The notes under the pieces were generated by a model. The model was not told the origin of the DNA. It did no database searches and worked only from the letters and a program-made list of their open reading frames with translations. Shown here in pieces: positions 8,068-16,142 of a DNA stretch of 32,049 nucleotides. The stretch spans positions 1 through 32,049 of the forward strand of contig NZ_KE992994.1 in the NCBI RefSeq assembly GCF_000466485.1, read 5' to 3'. Source of the stretch: [Clostridium] symbiosum ATCC 14940 (GTDB lineage: Bacteria > Bacillota > Clostridia > Lachnospirales > Lachnospiraceae). Position numbers and translations under genes: made by a program. Every line of letters starts with the position of its first letter. Position 1 is the first letter of the stretch.

Positions 8068-9091
8068 ATGTATTTATATGAGGGGATAGAAAAAGCGGAA
8101 AAGAAACTCCGCGCCGTGCTGCTCGGATGCGGGGAGCAGGCGGTCAACATGATCCACAATGCGATATCTTACCTGGATGAAATCGAAGTTGTTGCGGTCT
8201 GCGATAAAAATAAGGAACGGGCTGATTTTGCTGCGAGACGGCTGGGGCTGTCCCGTTCTTATCAGGATGCGGGCCGTATGCTTGACGAGGTGGATGCGGA
8301 CGCTGCTTTTATCATTACCATTGCAGGGATCCAGGCGGCTCTGGCCAGGCAGTGTATTGAGGCGGGGCTTCATGTGTATACGGAAAAGCCGCTTGGCACC
8401 GAGCTGCCCGATCTGCTGATGCTTAAGGAGGCGGCCGCAAAACATCACAGGAAAATAGGCGTTTCCTTCAATAAGCGGTACAACCTGGCCTACCGGGATA
8501 TGAAGCTGGCAATTGAGTCGGAAGGATTCGGCGCCCCATCCGCATTTATTGCGAAGTTTATCGGAGGATACCGTTCCAACGAAACAGATCTTCTCCGCGT
8601 CGGCTGCTGCCATTTTTTTGATTTGGCGAGATACCTGATCGGCGAACTGGATGAGGTATATGCTTACAAATACGAGAAACAGCCGGGGCAGCATATGTTT
8701 GCAGTGAATGGTAGGTTTGTGAACGGCTGTGTGGCCAGTATGACATTCGGCGCGCTGGGCTCCTGGGTATGCGGATACGGGATGGAGAGCGTGGAAGTGA
8801 GAGGGGACCGGAATATGGTGAGCGCTGAAAACGGGCGTGATTTTACCTGGCAGAAGCCTTCGAGGATACGGGAGCCGGAGGCGGGACTTGAAAATAAGGG
8901 CACCCAGGCGGTTATTGAAGCAGCCGTCCCGGTTGAGATTATGCGTGAAAGCGTTTGCAGGCGCGATTCTGAATGGAACGGAGCCGCCGGTGGGATATGC
9001 GGACGGATTGATGGCGCTTAAACTGGCTCTGGCCGTAGAACGAAGTACTGCAGAGCACCGTCCTGTAAAGATAGGAGAGATTGAGGGATGA
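8068..9091 (+). pseudogene. Gfo/Idh/MocA oxidoreductase with a frameshift near the C-terminus
   Basis: The N-terminal Rossmann domain (LGCGEQAVN near residues 19-27, VVAVCDKN) and TEKPLG with Lys107, then GCCHFFDLARYLIGE, identify an NAD(P)-dependent sugar oxidoreductase of the Gfo/Idh/MocA family. The frame from 8068 ends at 9021 with an atypical tail. The family-like end (AFAGAILNGTEPPVGYADGL, then an alanine-rich helix) is in the next frame and stops at 9089-9091 in an ATGA overlap with the aldolase gene. Removing one A from the AAA at 8948-8950 would give MREAFAGAILNG and an intact protein of about 340 residues. This is a real one-base insertion or a sequencing error; the rest of the gene looks undamaged. 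The substrate is unknown but probably the sugar of this operon. Confidence 0.82.
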
Positions 9092-9987
9092 AAAAGTTAT
9101 ATGGGGTTGTAGTGCCGATCGTAACACCTCTTACGCAGGAAGATGCGATCGACGTAATGTCTTTAAAAAGGCTGGCCGATCACTGTATTGACAGCGGCAT
9201 GCAGGCTATCTACCCATGCGGAACCACGGGAGAGATGATGTATCTGTCGGTTGAGGAACGCAGGCTGGTGGCGGAAACAGTTGTGCGGCATGCAGCTGGA
9301 AGAGTACCGGTATTTGTACACGTGGGTGCATGGAATCTGAGGGATACGGTGGAACTGGCAAAACATGCGGCCGAAATCGGCGCAGACGGCATTGCAGTTG
9401 TGACACCTGCCTTTTTCTCCGTCAGGGATCAGGGGCTGGTTGATTATTTTACAACTGTTGCAAAAAGCGTCCCGCAGGATTTCCCGGTTTACCTGTATGC
9501 GATCCCGCAGTGTGCGGTGAATGACATAAGTCCCAAAGCAGCAGAGAAATGCAGCCGGCTCTGTCCCAACATAGTGGGAATTAAGTACAGCTATCCGGAT
9601 ATGACGCGTATCCAGCAGATGCTTCGGATAAACGGAGGGCAGTTCAGCGTGCTGGTCGGGCCGGATCATCTATTTGCCGCCGTCTCGGCGATGGGAGGCG
9701 ACGGGGTAGTCTCCGGAAACGCCCAGATTATCCCGGCTTACTATAAGAAGATATGGCAGCTTCTCCAGGAGAAAAATTATGAGGAAGCGGCCAAATGGCA
9801 GCACAGGACAAATCTTCTGAATGAAACGCTCTGCGAGAACAATAATATTGCAGCATACAAAGTAATGCTAAAACGGGACGGAATCATTGCGACGACTAAG
9901 ATGCGCAGGCCGATGGAAAATCTGACTCCGGAACAGGAGGAAAATTTGATTGCGGCAATGGAGAGGCTGAGGTATCGCGGGATATAA
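9088..9987 (+). CDS. DapA/NanA-family aldolase (dihydrodipicolinate synthase-like)
   Basis: The 299-residue TIM-barrel class I aldolase has all catalytic markers: GTTGE (45-49), Tyr137 in VYLYAIPQ, and Schiff-base Lys166 in GIKYSYPD. These positions are close to Tyr137 and Lys165 of E. coli sialate lyase NanA. It is unlikely to be the biosynthetic DapA, because it is the last gene of a LacI-regulated sugar operon; cleavage of a 2-keto-3-deoxy sugar acid or sialic-acid-like compound to pyruvate and an aldehyde is the more probable role. Its ATG overlaps the stop of the restored upstream oxidoreductase frame (ATGA at 9088-9091), suggesting translational coupling. Confidence 0.88.
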   Translation: MKKLYGVVVPIVTPLTQEDAIDVMSLKRLADHCIDSGMQAIYPCGTTGEMMYLSVEERRLVAETVVRHAAGRVPVFVHVGAWNLRDTVELAKHAAEIGADGIAVVTPAFFSVRDQGLVDYFTTVAKSVPQDFPVYLYAIPQCAVNDISPKAAEKCSRLCPNIVGIKYSYPDMTRIQQMLRINGGQFSVLVGPDHLFAAVSAMGGDGVVSGNAQIIPAYYKKIWQLLQEKNYEEAAKWQHRTNLLNETLCENNNIAAYKVMLKRDGIIATTKMRRPMENLTPEQEENLIAAMERLRYRGI

Positions 9988-10013
9988 GGAGTTGGCTGTT
10001 TACCGGTCGAGGT

Positions 10014-10061
10014 AAAAAAACAGGCGCGGAATTGAGTAAATGAATTCCGCGCCTGTTTTTT
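10014..10061. terminator. Strong bidirectional terminator
   Basis: CAGGCGCGGAATT (10021-10033) pairs perfectly with AATTCCGCGCCTG (10043-10055) around a 9-base loop. Six Ts follow on the plus strand (10056-10061), and seven As precede it (10014-10020), giving a U tract on the minus strand too. It can end the metabolic operon from the left and a minus-strand transcript from the right. Confidence 0.93.
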
Positions 10062-10065
10062 GTAA

Positions 10066-10200
10066 GTATGGCCACGGGCTTAGCACTGCTGCAAACTCAA
10101 AAGAGTGCAATGTCAGTACGGCAAGCGGGCGGGCAACATCATGACATTGGACTAACATCCCCACAGGGGATGAAGACTCAGCCAATCCCATTCACCACAC
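10066..10200 (-). ncRNA. Candidate structured small RNA, family not identified
   Basis: This gene-free stretch forms a closed, branched fold. Closing pairs join 10066-10071 with 10195-10200, 10076-10078 with 10187-10189 and 10080-10084 with 10181-10185. Inside are ACTC-AAAA-GAGT (95-106 of 10000+), an 8-bp helix CAATGTCA/TGACATTG (10108-10115 with 10142-10149) and ATCCCC/GGGGAT (10157-10162 with 10166-10171). Two positions that would be A-C mismatches on the plus strand (10068/10198 and 10082/10183) become G-U pairs on the minus strand, and the minus-strand product would run straight into the bidirectional terminator. Both points favour a minus-strand RNA ending near 10014. I saw no clear minus-strand promoter. 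I could not match it to a known family; raiA-motif and 6S RNA are worth testing. Confidence 0.5.
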
Positions 10201-10278
10201 CAGATCTGGTCCGTTCCGGACGCGTCCTCCCTCAACATTTTCTCCCCGCAGGTGAAAAAACAGGGAAGAATAGAAAGT

Positions 10279-10324
10279 GTAACAGTTCAGCCATGATGTA
10301 TTCCGCGAGGTGTTTTCGCTGTTT
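10279..10324. repeat. Truncated copy of the 139-bp intergenic palindrome (left part)
   Basis: Forty-three of 45 bases match the left part of the repeat at 17002-17140, including GTAACAGTTCAGCCATGATG and GAGGTGTTTTCGCTG. The right arm (GGCTGAACTG) is absent, so this copy is 5'-end only and followed directly by the nusB promoter. It is noncoding. Confidence 0.8.
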
Positions 10325-10351
10325 GAAAGTGGAAAACTATTTTCCATCCCC

Positions 10352-10380
10352 TTGTGAAATTCCACATCTTACGTTATAAT
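10352..10380 (+). promoter_or_regulatory. Promoter of the nusB-recN block
   Basis: TTGTGA (10352-10357) and a perfect TATAAT (10375-10380) are separated by exactly 17 bases. About 110 bases of leader follow before the nusB start; it contains GGCGGTACCGCC (10409-10420), a perfect small palindrome. This is the best promoter ahead of the housekeeping cluster. Confidence 0.82.
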
Positions 10381-10493
10381 GATAAATTAGAATAATATCC
10401 GATTTTTGGCGGTACCGCCTTATGAGACTGCCGTCAGGACAGACGGGGATGGCAGATACAAAGGATAAATTGATAGAATCAGGAGGACATGAA

Positions 10494-10937
10494 ATGACCA
10501 GAAGAGAATTGCGGGAGCATTGTTTTAAACTATTGTTCTGCGCTGACTTTTATCCGGAAGGCGAGACGAAGGAGCAGATGGAAGAGTATTTTACCGAGCC
10601 GGTGGAGGAGGTAAGCGCCCCCGGCGGAGAGAGTGAGATCCTTCACAGCCCGGCCCTTGACGTGTTTGACGGAGGGTATGTAACGAATAAGGTGGAGCGT
10701 ATCATCGAGAAGATTCCTGATTTAGACAGCCGGATTAATGAGATCGCAAAGGGATGGACGACAAAGAGGATGGGCAAGGTGGAGCTTACAATCCTGCGCC
10801 TGGCTCTCTTTGAAATCCAGTATGATGAGGATGTGCCCGAGAAGGTGGCGATTAATGAGGCGGTAGAGCTGGCGAAGAAATTCGGCGGAGACGACTCCCC
10901 CTCATTTGTCAATGGGATTCTGGCGAAGCTGGTGTAG
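10494..10937 (+). CDS. nusB: Transcription antitermination factor NusB
   Basis: NusB binds boxA RNA with NusE (ribosomal protein S10) and prevents early termination of rRNA transcripts. The protein from 10494 has 147 residues, normal for NusB, starting [15 protein letters not shown] and ending with the conserved helix [32 protein letters not shown] at 10481-10486 sits seven bases upstream and decides this start; the frame is open to 10422 but the extra 24 residues have no family likeness. It heads the cluster nusB-xseA-xseB-ispA-dxs, only three bases ahead of xseA. Confidence 0.95.
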   Translation: MTRRELREHCFKLLFCADFYPEGETKEQMEEYFTEPVEEVSAPGGESEILHSPALDVFDGGYVTNKVERIIEKIPDLDSRINEIAKGWTTKRMGKVELTILRLALFEIQYDEDVPEKVAINEAVELAKKFGGDDSPSFVNGILAKLV

Positions 10938-10940
10938 GCT

Positions 10941-12155
10941 ATGGCAAGAGCGGCAAGTGTATATTCCGTATCGCAGGTCAATGCCTATATCAAGAATATG
11001 TTCGCCCAGGATTTTGCCCTGAGCCGTATCTCGGTGAAGGGGGAAGTGTCGAACTGCAAATACCATTCATCGGGACATATTTACTTCACACTGAAGGACG
11101 GCCTGGGGGCTATCCAGGCAGTCATGTTTGCCGGGAAAAGACGCGGGCTTAATTTCGTGCTGGAGGAAGGGCAGCAGGTGGTTGTCAAGGGAAGCGTTGA
11201 GGTGTACGAGAGGGACGGACGGTACCAGCTTTATGCCGCCGAGATTACACTGGACGGCACGGGGGACCTGTTTAAAAGGTTCGAAAAGCTGAGAAACGAA
11301 CTGGAAGAGATGGGCATGTTTGCCCCTGAATACAAAAGTCCGATTCCGAAATACGCGATGAAGGTGGGTATCGTGACTGCCAGTACGGGAGCGGCAATCC
11401 GCGATATCATAAATATAGCCCGGAGGCGGAATCCCTACGTGCAGCTGGTGCTATGCCCCGCACAGGTGCAGGGAGAAGGAGCGGCGTCCAGTATCGCCAG
11501 GGGGATCGAGACCTTGGATGCGATGGGGCTTGATGTACTGATCGTAGGACGCGGAGGCGGTTCCATTGAAGATTTATGGGCGTTTAATGAGGAGACAGTG
11601 GCAAGGGCAATTTTTGCCTGCAAAACGCCGGTGATATCCGCCGTAGGCCATGAAACGGATGTGACAATCGCAGATTATGTGGCGGATCTGAGGGCGCCGA
11701 CCCCCTCCGCGGCAGCAGAACTGGCAGTGTTTGATTATGCACTTTTCGAAGGCCAGTTGAGGGAAGCAGGACAGAAGCTTTACCGTGCGCTGTCGGGCAG
11801 GAAGGAGATGGCGGCCTACCGGCTTGAGCAGTACAGGCTGCGTCTGAGGCTCTATAATCCGGAGCGCCAGCTCAATGAAAAGCGTCAGCGGCTGGCCGAT
11901 GCCGAGGAGAGGATGGAACGGCTGCTGAAACAGAAGCTGACCGACAGAAAGCACAGGCTGGCACTTTTAAGCGGACGCCTCCACGGCCTTTCCCCTCTTG
12001 AGAAGATCAGCAAAGGTTTTGGCTTTCTTACCGGGGAGGATGGAAAAAGGGTGGAATCGGCAGAGTCGGTGAAAGCCGGTGATCATCTGCTGATACGCGT
12101 CTTAGACGGCCGGATTGAAGCGGAAGTGGTGAAGGCTGAGAAAAGCGGTATATAA
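10941..12155 (+). CDS. xseA: Exodeoxyribonuclease VII large subunit
   Basis: The 404-residue catalytic subunit of exonuclease VII degrades single-stranded DNA from both ends. An N-terminal OB-fold (about residues 5-100; YSVSQVNAYIKNMF, ISVKGEVSNCKYHSSGHIYFTLKD) precedes the catalytic domain with VGIVTASTGAAIRDI, GRGGGSIEDLWAFNEE and AVGHETDVTIADYVADLRAPTPSAAAE, and a coiled-coil region rich in Arg/Leu/Gln (about 265-345). All family landmarks are intact. It begins three bases after nusB and is followed by xseB, its small subunit, at 17 bases. Confidence 0.96.
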   Translation: MARAASVYSVSQVNAYIKNMFAQDFALSRISVKGEVSNCKYHSSGHIYFTLKDGLGAIQAVMFAGKRRGLNFVLEEGQQVVVKGSVEVYERDGRYQLYAAEITLDGTGDLFKRFEKLRNELEEMGMFAPEYKSPIPKYAMKVGIVTASTGAAIRDIINIARRRNPYVQLVLCPAQVQGEGAASSIARGIETLDAMGLDVLIVGRGGGSIEDLWAFNEETVARAIFACKTPVISAVGHETDVTIADYVADLRAPTPSAAAELAVFDYALFEGQLREAGQKLYRALSGRKEMAAYRLEQYRLRLRLYNPERQLNEKRQRLADAEERMERLLKQKLTDRKHRLALLSGRLHGLSPLEKISKGFGFLTGEDGKRVESAESVKAGDHLLIRVLDGRIEAEVVKAEKSGI

Positions 12156-12171
12156 TAAAAAGGATAAAAGA

Positions 12172-12450
12172 ATGGTGAGCCAAATGGATAGAAACGAAAA
12201 AGACGAAGCAGTGATGAACGAGGCGGGGGAAACACAGGAAGCCCCGGCTGATAAGCTTTCCATTGAGGAGATATTTACCGAGCTGGACGGCATTATCAGA
12301 AATCTGGAGAACGGTGAGGTTTCATTGGAGGATTCTTTTAAATATTATGAGGCCGGAATGAAGCTGGTAAAAACCTGCGGCGGAAAGATAGACAAGGTGG
12401 AAAAGCAGATTCTGGTGCTGAATGGCAATAACACGGAGGATGTGAGATAG
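12172..12450 (+). CDS. xseB: Exodeoxyribonuclease VII small subunit
   Basis: This 92-residue protein contains the short helical XseB domain in its C-terminal two thirds (LSIEEIFTELDGIIRNLENGEVSLEDSF, then YYEAGMKLVKTC), which packs on the coiled coil of XseA. The first 25 or so residues are an acidic extension not usual in the family; in-frame ATGs at 12184 and 12214 would shorten it. I keep 12172 because AAAAGGAT (12157-12164) lies at a suitable distance. Its stop codon overlaps the GTG start of ispA by one base. Confidence 0.92.
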   Translation: MVSQMDRNEKDEAVMNEAGETQEAPADKLSIEEIFTELDGIIRNLENGEVSLEDSFKYYEAGMKLVKTCGGKIDKVEKQILVLNGNNTEDVR

Positions 12451-13334
12451 TGATGAACGAACAGCTTTTACAAAGTACGGAGGAAGTGGAACAGGTAGTT
12501 TACTCGTATCTGCCGGCGGAGGAGGGCCATCAGAAGACTATTTTTGAGGCGATGAATTACAGCGTCAAGGCAGGCGGCAAGCGTCTGCGCCCTCTGTTGA
12601 TGAGGGAGGTCTACCGTCTTTTCGGCGGAACAGGCAAAGAGATAGAACCTTTTATGGCCGCGATCGAGATGATTCATACCTCTTCCCTGATTCACGATGA
12701 CCTTCCGTGTATGGATAACGATGAGTACCGCAGGGGGAAAAAGACTACCTGGGTGGTTTACGGCTATGATATGGCGGTTCTGGCAGGCGATGCCCTGCTC
12801 ATCTATGCGATCGAGACGGCTGCCAGGGCATTCCAGATGACGGATAATGCGCAGAGAGTCGGAAAGTGCATCGGGATATTGGCACAGAAGACCGGAATTT
12901 ACGGCATGATCGGCGGTCAGACTGTGGATGTGGAGCTGACGGACAAGCTGATTCCAAAGGATAAGCTGGACTTTATTTACCGGCTGAAGACGGGCGCGCT
13001 TCTGGAAGCGGCAATGGTGATCGGCGCCGTTATGGCGGGCGCATCCGACGAAGAGTGTGAGACGGTGGAGCGGATGGCGGCAGCCATCGGACTGGCCTTC
13101 CAGATCCAGGACGATATCCTGGATGTGACAAGCAGCCAGGAGGTGCTGGGAAAACCGGTTCTCAGCGATGAAAAAAATAATAAAACAACTTATGTGAGCC
13201 TGGAAGGGATTGAGAAAGCCAAACGCGATGTGGAAAAATTATCGGAGACGGCTGTCGATATCCTCTATTCTCTCCCGGGAAGCAATGATTTCCTGGAGGA
13301 CCTGATAAAGGTACTGGTAAGCAGAGAAAAATAA
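12450..13334 (+). CDS. ispA: Polyprenyl (farnesyl) diphosphate synthase
   Basis: This trans-isoprenyl diphosphate synthase joins isopentenyl and dimethylallyl diphosphates into geranyl/farnesyl diphosphate. The 294-residue protein has the first aspartate-rich motif HDDLPCMDND, the conserved GGKRLRP near residue 39, and the second motif QIQDDILDV. Two residues between the Asp pairs in the first motif fit a short-chain synthase. The start may be GTG 12450 or ATG 12453, both served by GGAGGA at 12435-12440. Next to dxs, it places isoprenoid precursor and chain synthesis together. Confidence 0.93.
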   Translation: MMNEQLLQSTEEVEQVVYSYLPAEEGHQKTIFEAMNYSVKAGGKRLRPLLMREVYRLFGGTGKEIEPFMAAIEMIHTSSLIHDDLPCMDNDEYRRGKKTTWVVYGYDMAVLAGDALLIYAIETAARAFQMTDNAQRVGKCIGILAQKTGIYGMIGGQTVDVELTDKLIPKDKLDFIYRLKTGALLEAAMVIGAVMAGASDEECETVERMAAAIGLAFQIQDDILDVTSSQEVLGKPVLSDEKNNKTTYVSLEGIEKAKRDVEKLSETAVDILYSLPGSNDFLEDLIKVLVSREK

Positions 13335-13390
13335 AATTACGGTTCACAGCTTTGCCGCACAGCGGCGGGCTATGGCCGTGAACCGTAATT
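13335..13390. repeat. 56-bp intergenic palindrome between ispA and dxs
   Basis: AATTACGGTTCAC (13335-13347) and GTGAACCGTAATT (13378-13390) are a perfect 13-bp inverted repeat, with an inner CCGC...GCGG hairpin (13355-13358 with 13362-13365). It starts at the last A of the ispA stop codon region and ends 19 bases before dxs. There is no U tract, so it looks more like an mRNA-stabilising hairpin or REP-like element than a terminator. Its TTCAC...GTGAA(C/T)CGTAA ends recall the repeat at 1957-2042. Confidence 0.75.
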
Positions 13391-13409
13391 AATATAGAAG
13401 GAAAAAGCC

Positions 13410-15299
13410 ATGATTTTAGATAAAATTAATGGACCCGATGATGTAAAGAAGCTTAATGAGACGGAATTAAGAGAGCTGGCGGAAGAAATCCGCTCGTTTT
13501 TAATAGAAAAAATCAGCCATACAGGCGGTCACCTGGCTTCCAACCTGGGCGTTGTGGAGCTTACGATTGCTTTGTATCTGGCGTTCGACCTTCCGAAGGA
13601 TAAGATTATCTGGGATGTGGGACATCAGTCCTATACCCATAAGATATTAAGCGGAAGGAAGGACGATTTTGACGGCCTGCGGCAGTACGGAGGCCTGAGC
13701 GGTTTCCCCAAACGCAAGGAAAGTCCCTTTGACGCTTTTGATACGGGACATAGCTCCACCTCCATATCCGCCGGGCTTGGCATGGCCCAGGGCCGCGATG
13801 TGCTGGGCGAGGAGTATTCAATCGTTTCCGTAATCGGAGACGGGGCACTGACCGGAGGCATGGCGTATGAAGCATTGAACAATGCGGCGCGCCTGAAGAA
13901 GAATTTTATCATTGTCCTGAACGATAATAAGATGTCCATATCCGAGAATGTGGGAGGAATTTCCCGGTATCTCAGCAATCTGAGGGCCGACGAAGGCTAC
14001 AACCTGCTGAAGAAGAATGTGGCGGGGACTCTGGCGAAGGTTCCGATGATAGGCAATGATTTGGTGGATACCCTGCTCAGGACGAAGAACAGCATCAAGC
14101 AGTTCCTGATACCCGGCATGTGGTTTGAGAATATGGGAATCACCTACCTGGGGCCGGTTGACGGCCACGATGTAAAGGGACTGGCCAAAATTTTCAGTGA
14201 GGCAAAGAAGATTAACCATGCCGTCCTGATTCACGTGATGACGAAAAAGGGAAAGGGCTACAGGCCGGCGGAGAGAAATCCGTCCAGCTTTCACGGCGTG
14301 GAGCCTTTTGACATAGAGACGGGAAAACCGCTGGGACAGAAGTTATATCCGTCTTACACGGATGTATTCTCAAGGGAAATCTGCAAGATAGCCGAGACGA
14401 ATGAAAAGCTGGTGGCAGTCACTGCGGCCATGCCCGACGGAACCGGCTTAAAGCGTTTTTCCAGGCTGTATCCGCAGCGCTTTTTCGATGTGGGAATTGC
14501 GGAGGAACATGCGGTGACATCGGCGGCCGGAATGGCGGCAGCCGGTTTGAAGCCTGTGGTGGTGGTGTATTCTTCCTTCCTTCAGCGCGCCTATGACCAG
14601 ATAGTCCACGATGTCTGTATCCAGAATCTGCCGGTACTGTTCTGCGTGGACCGTGCCGGACTTGTGGGGAGCGACGGGGAGACGCACCAGGGCATTTTCG
14701 ATTTGACGTATCTGTCGTCGATCCCGAATATGAGTGTAATAGCGCCCAAGAATCTCTGGGAGCTGAGAGAAATGCTGCAATTTGCGGTGGACTATGAAGG
14801 ACCGATGGCGATCCGATATCCAAGAGGCCAGGCATACAGAGGACTGAAAGAGTTCCTGGCTCCCGTGGAATATAAAAAGAGTGAGATTCTCTACGATGAA
14901 GATTCGATTGCGCTGCTGGCTGTGGGAAGCATGGTCAGCACCGCGGAACATATACGGACGAAGCTGAAAGAGGAGGGGCACTCCTGCACCCTTGTCAACG
15001 GCCGCTTTATCAAGCCCGTGGATACCGATGTGGTGGATTATTTAGCCAGGAACCACCGCTGTATCGTAACGCTGGAGGAAAATGTGCTCCGCGGCGGATA
15101 CGGCGAGCGGATTACCGATTATGTACAGAAGCATTATCCCGCCATCCGGGTGGTGAATATAGCGCTGCCGGATGCCTATGTGGAGCATGGTAATGTCTCC
15201 AAGCTGAGAAGCGATCTGGGAATTGACAGCGATTCCATCCTGATAAAATTAAAGAATGAACTGAAGAGTGAATTTCCGGGTTCGGAGGAAAACAGATGA
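13410..15299 (+). CDS. dxs: 1-Deoxy-D-xylulose-5-phosphate synthase
   Basis: Dxs condenses pyruvate and glyceraldehyde 3-phosphate, the first step of the MEP isoprenoid pathway, using thiamine diphosphate. The 629-residue protein is full length. Visible markers are WDVGHQSYTHKILSGR, GHSSTSISAGLGMA, the ThDP/Mg motif GDGALTGGMAYEALNNA followed by NDNKMSIS, FFDVGIAEEHAVTSAAGMA in the transketolase pyrimidine domain, and the late RYPRG. AAGGAAAAAG before ATG 13410 is the ribosome binding site. The stop overlaps the tlyA start as ATGA, so the two are probably translationally coupled. Confidence 0.97.
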   Translation: MILDKINGPDDVKKLNETELRELAEEIRSFLIEKISHTGGHLASNLGVVELTIALYLAFDLPKDKIIWDVGHQSYTHKILSGRKDDFDGLRQYGGLSGFPKRKESPFDAFDTGHSSTSISAGLGMAQGRDVLGEEYSIVSVIGDGALTGGMAYEALNNAARLKKNFIIVLNDNKMSISENVGGISRYLSNLRADEGYNLLKKNVAGTLAKVPMIGNDLVDTLLRTKNSIKQFLIPGMWFENMGITYLGPVDGHDVKGLAKIFSEAKKINHAVLIHVMTKKGKGYRPAERNPSSFHGVEPFDIETGKPLGQKLYPSYTDVFSREICKIAETNEKLVAVTAAMPDGTGLKRFSRLYPQRFFDVGIAEEHAVTSAAGMAAAGLKPVVVVYSSFLQRAYDQIVHDVCIQNLPVLFCVDRAGLVGSDGETHQGIFDLTYLSSIPNMSVIAPKNLWELREMLQFAVDYEGPMAIRYPRGQAYRGLKEFLAPVEYKKSEILYDEDSIALLAVGSMVSTAEHIRTKLKEEGHSCTLVNGRFIKPVDTDVVDYLARNHRCIVTLEENVLRGGYGERITDYVQKHYPAIRVVNIALPDAYVEHGNVSKLRSDLGIDSDSILIKLKNELKSEFPGSEENR

Positions 15300-16105
15300 A
15301 AGAACGTTTAGATGTCCTTCTTGTCAAAAAGGGCCTGGCAGAGTCCAGGGAAAAGGCAAAGGCGATCATTATGTCCGGCATCGTCTATGTGGATGACCAG
15401 AAAGAAGATAAGGCGGGCACCTCATTTGAGGAGACGGCTAAAATTGAGGTGAGGGGAGCAACCCTCCGGTATGTCAGCCGCGGAGGACTGAAATTAGAGA
15501 AGGCCATGATCCATTTCGGTGTGTTGACAGACAAAAAGGTCTGTATGGATGTGGGGGCGTCAACAGGCGGCTTTACCGACTGCATGCTCCAGAATGGGGC
15601 CGTAAAGGTCTATTCCGTGGATGTGGGCCACGGGCAGCTCGCGTGGAAGCTTCGAAATGACCCGCGTGTCGTCTGCATGGAAAAAACCAACATCCGGTAC
15701 GTGACACCGGAGGATATTAATGATAAAATTGAGCTTGTATCCATAGATGTTTCTTTCATCTCCCTGACCAAAGTGCTGGTTCCGGTGAAGAAGCTGATGG
15801 CGGAGGACGGACAGATTGTTTGTCTGATCAAGCCCCAGTTTGAGGCCGGAAGGGAAAAGGTCGGAAAGAAAGGCGTAGTCAGGGAGAAAAGCACCCATCT
15901 GGAAGTGATCAACATGGTGATTGATTTTGCCGTGGAGGCCGGTTTTGAGGTGCTGAACCTGGAATTTTCCCCAATTAAGGGGCCGGAGGGGAACATCGAA
16001 TATTTACTCCACCTTCAGAATCACAGGGATGGAGAACATTATGATAACGTAACGGTAGACCCGGCTCAGGTTGTGGAAGCGGCTCACAGCGAGCTTGATA
16101 AATAG
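15296..16105 (+). CDS. tlyA: TlyA-type rRNA 2'-O-methyltransferase / hemolysin-like
   Basis: The 269-residue protein has an N-terminal S4 RNA-binding domain (about residues 4-62, RLDVLLVKKGLAESREKAK and YVSRGGLKLEKA) and a C-terminal FtsJ-type SAM domain with DVGASTGGFTDCML at 85-98 and VSIDVSFISL. TlyA proteins methylate 2'-hydroxyls of rRNA (16S and 23S in mycobacteria) and influence capreomycin sensitivity; the hemolysin name is historical. The gene overlaps dxs by four bases and is followed by nadK, the usual order in clostridia. Confidence 0.94.
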   Translation: MKERLDVLLVKKGLAESREKAKAIIMSGIVYVDDQKEDKAGTSFEETAKIEVRGATLRYVSRGGLKLEKAMIHFGVLTDKKVCMDVGASTGGFTDCMLQNGAVKVYSVDVGHGQLAWKLRNDPRVVCMEKTNIRYVTPEDINDKIELVSIDVSFISLTKVLVPVKKLMAEDGQIVCLIKPQFEAGREKVGKKGVVREKSTHLEVINMVIDFAVEAGFEVLNLEFSPIKGPEGNIEYLLHLQNHRDGEHYDNVTVDPAQVVEAAHSELDK

Positions 16106-16142
16106 AGTCCGGTAAGATGGCATGATGCCGGGAGAGCGCAGA

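Noticed and set aside
10068-10379. 103-codon plus-strand frame between the terminator and nusB
   Set aside because: It runs across the structured RNA candidate, the repeat copy and the nusB promoter, and resembles no protein family.
9988-10493. OLE RNA next to the nusB block
   Set aside because: The gap is shorter than an OLE RNA, the fold favours the opposite strand and no OapA-like gene is nearby.
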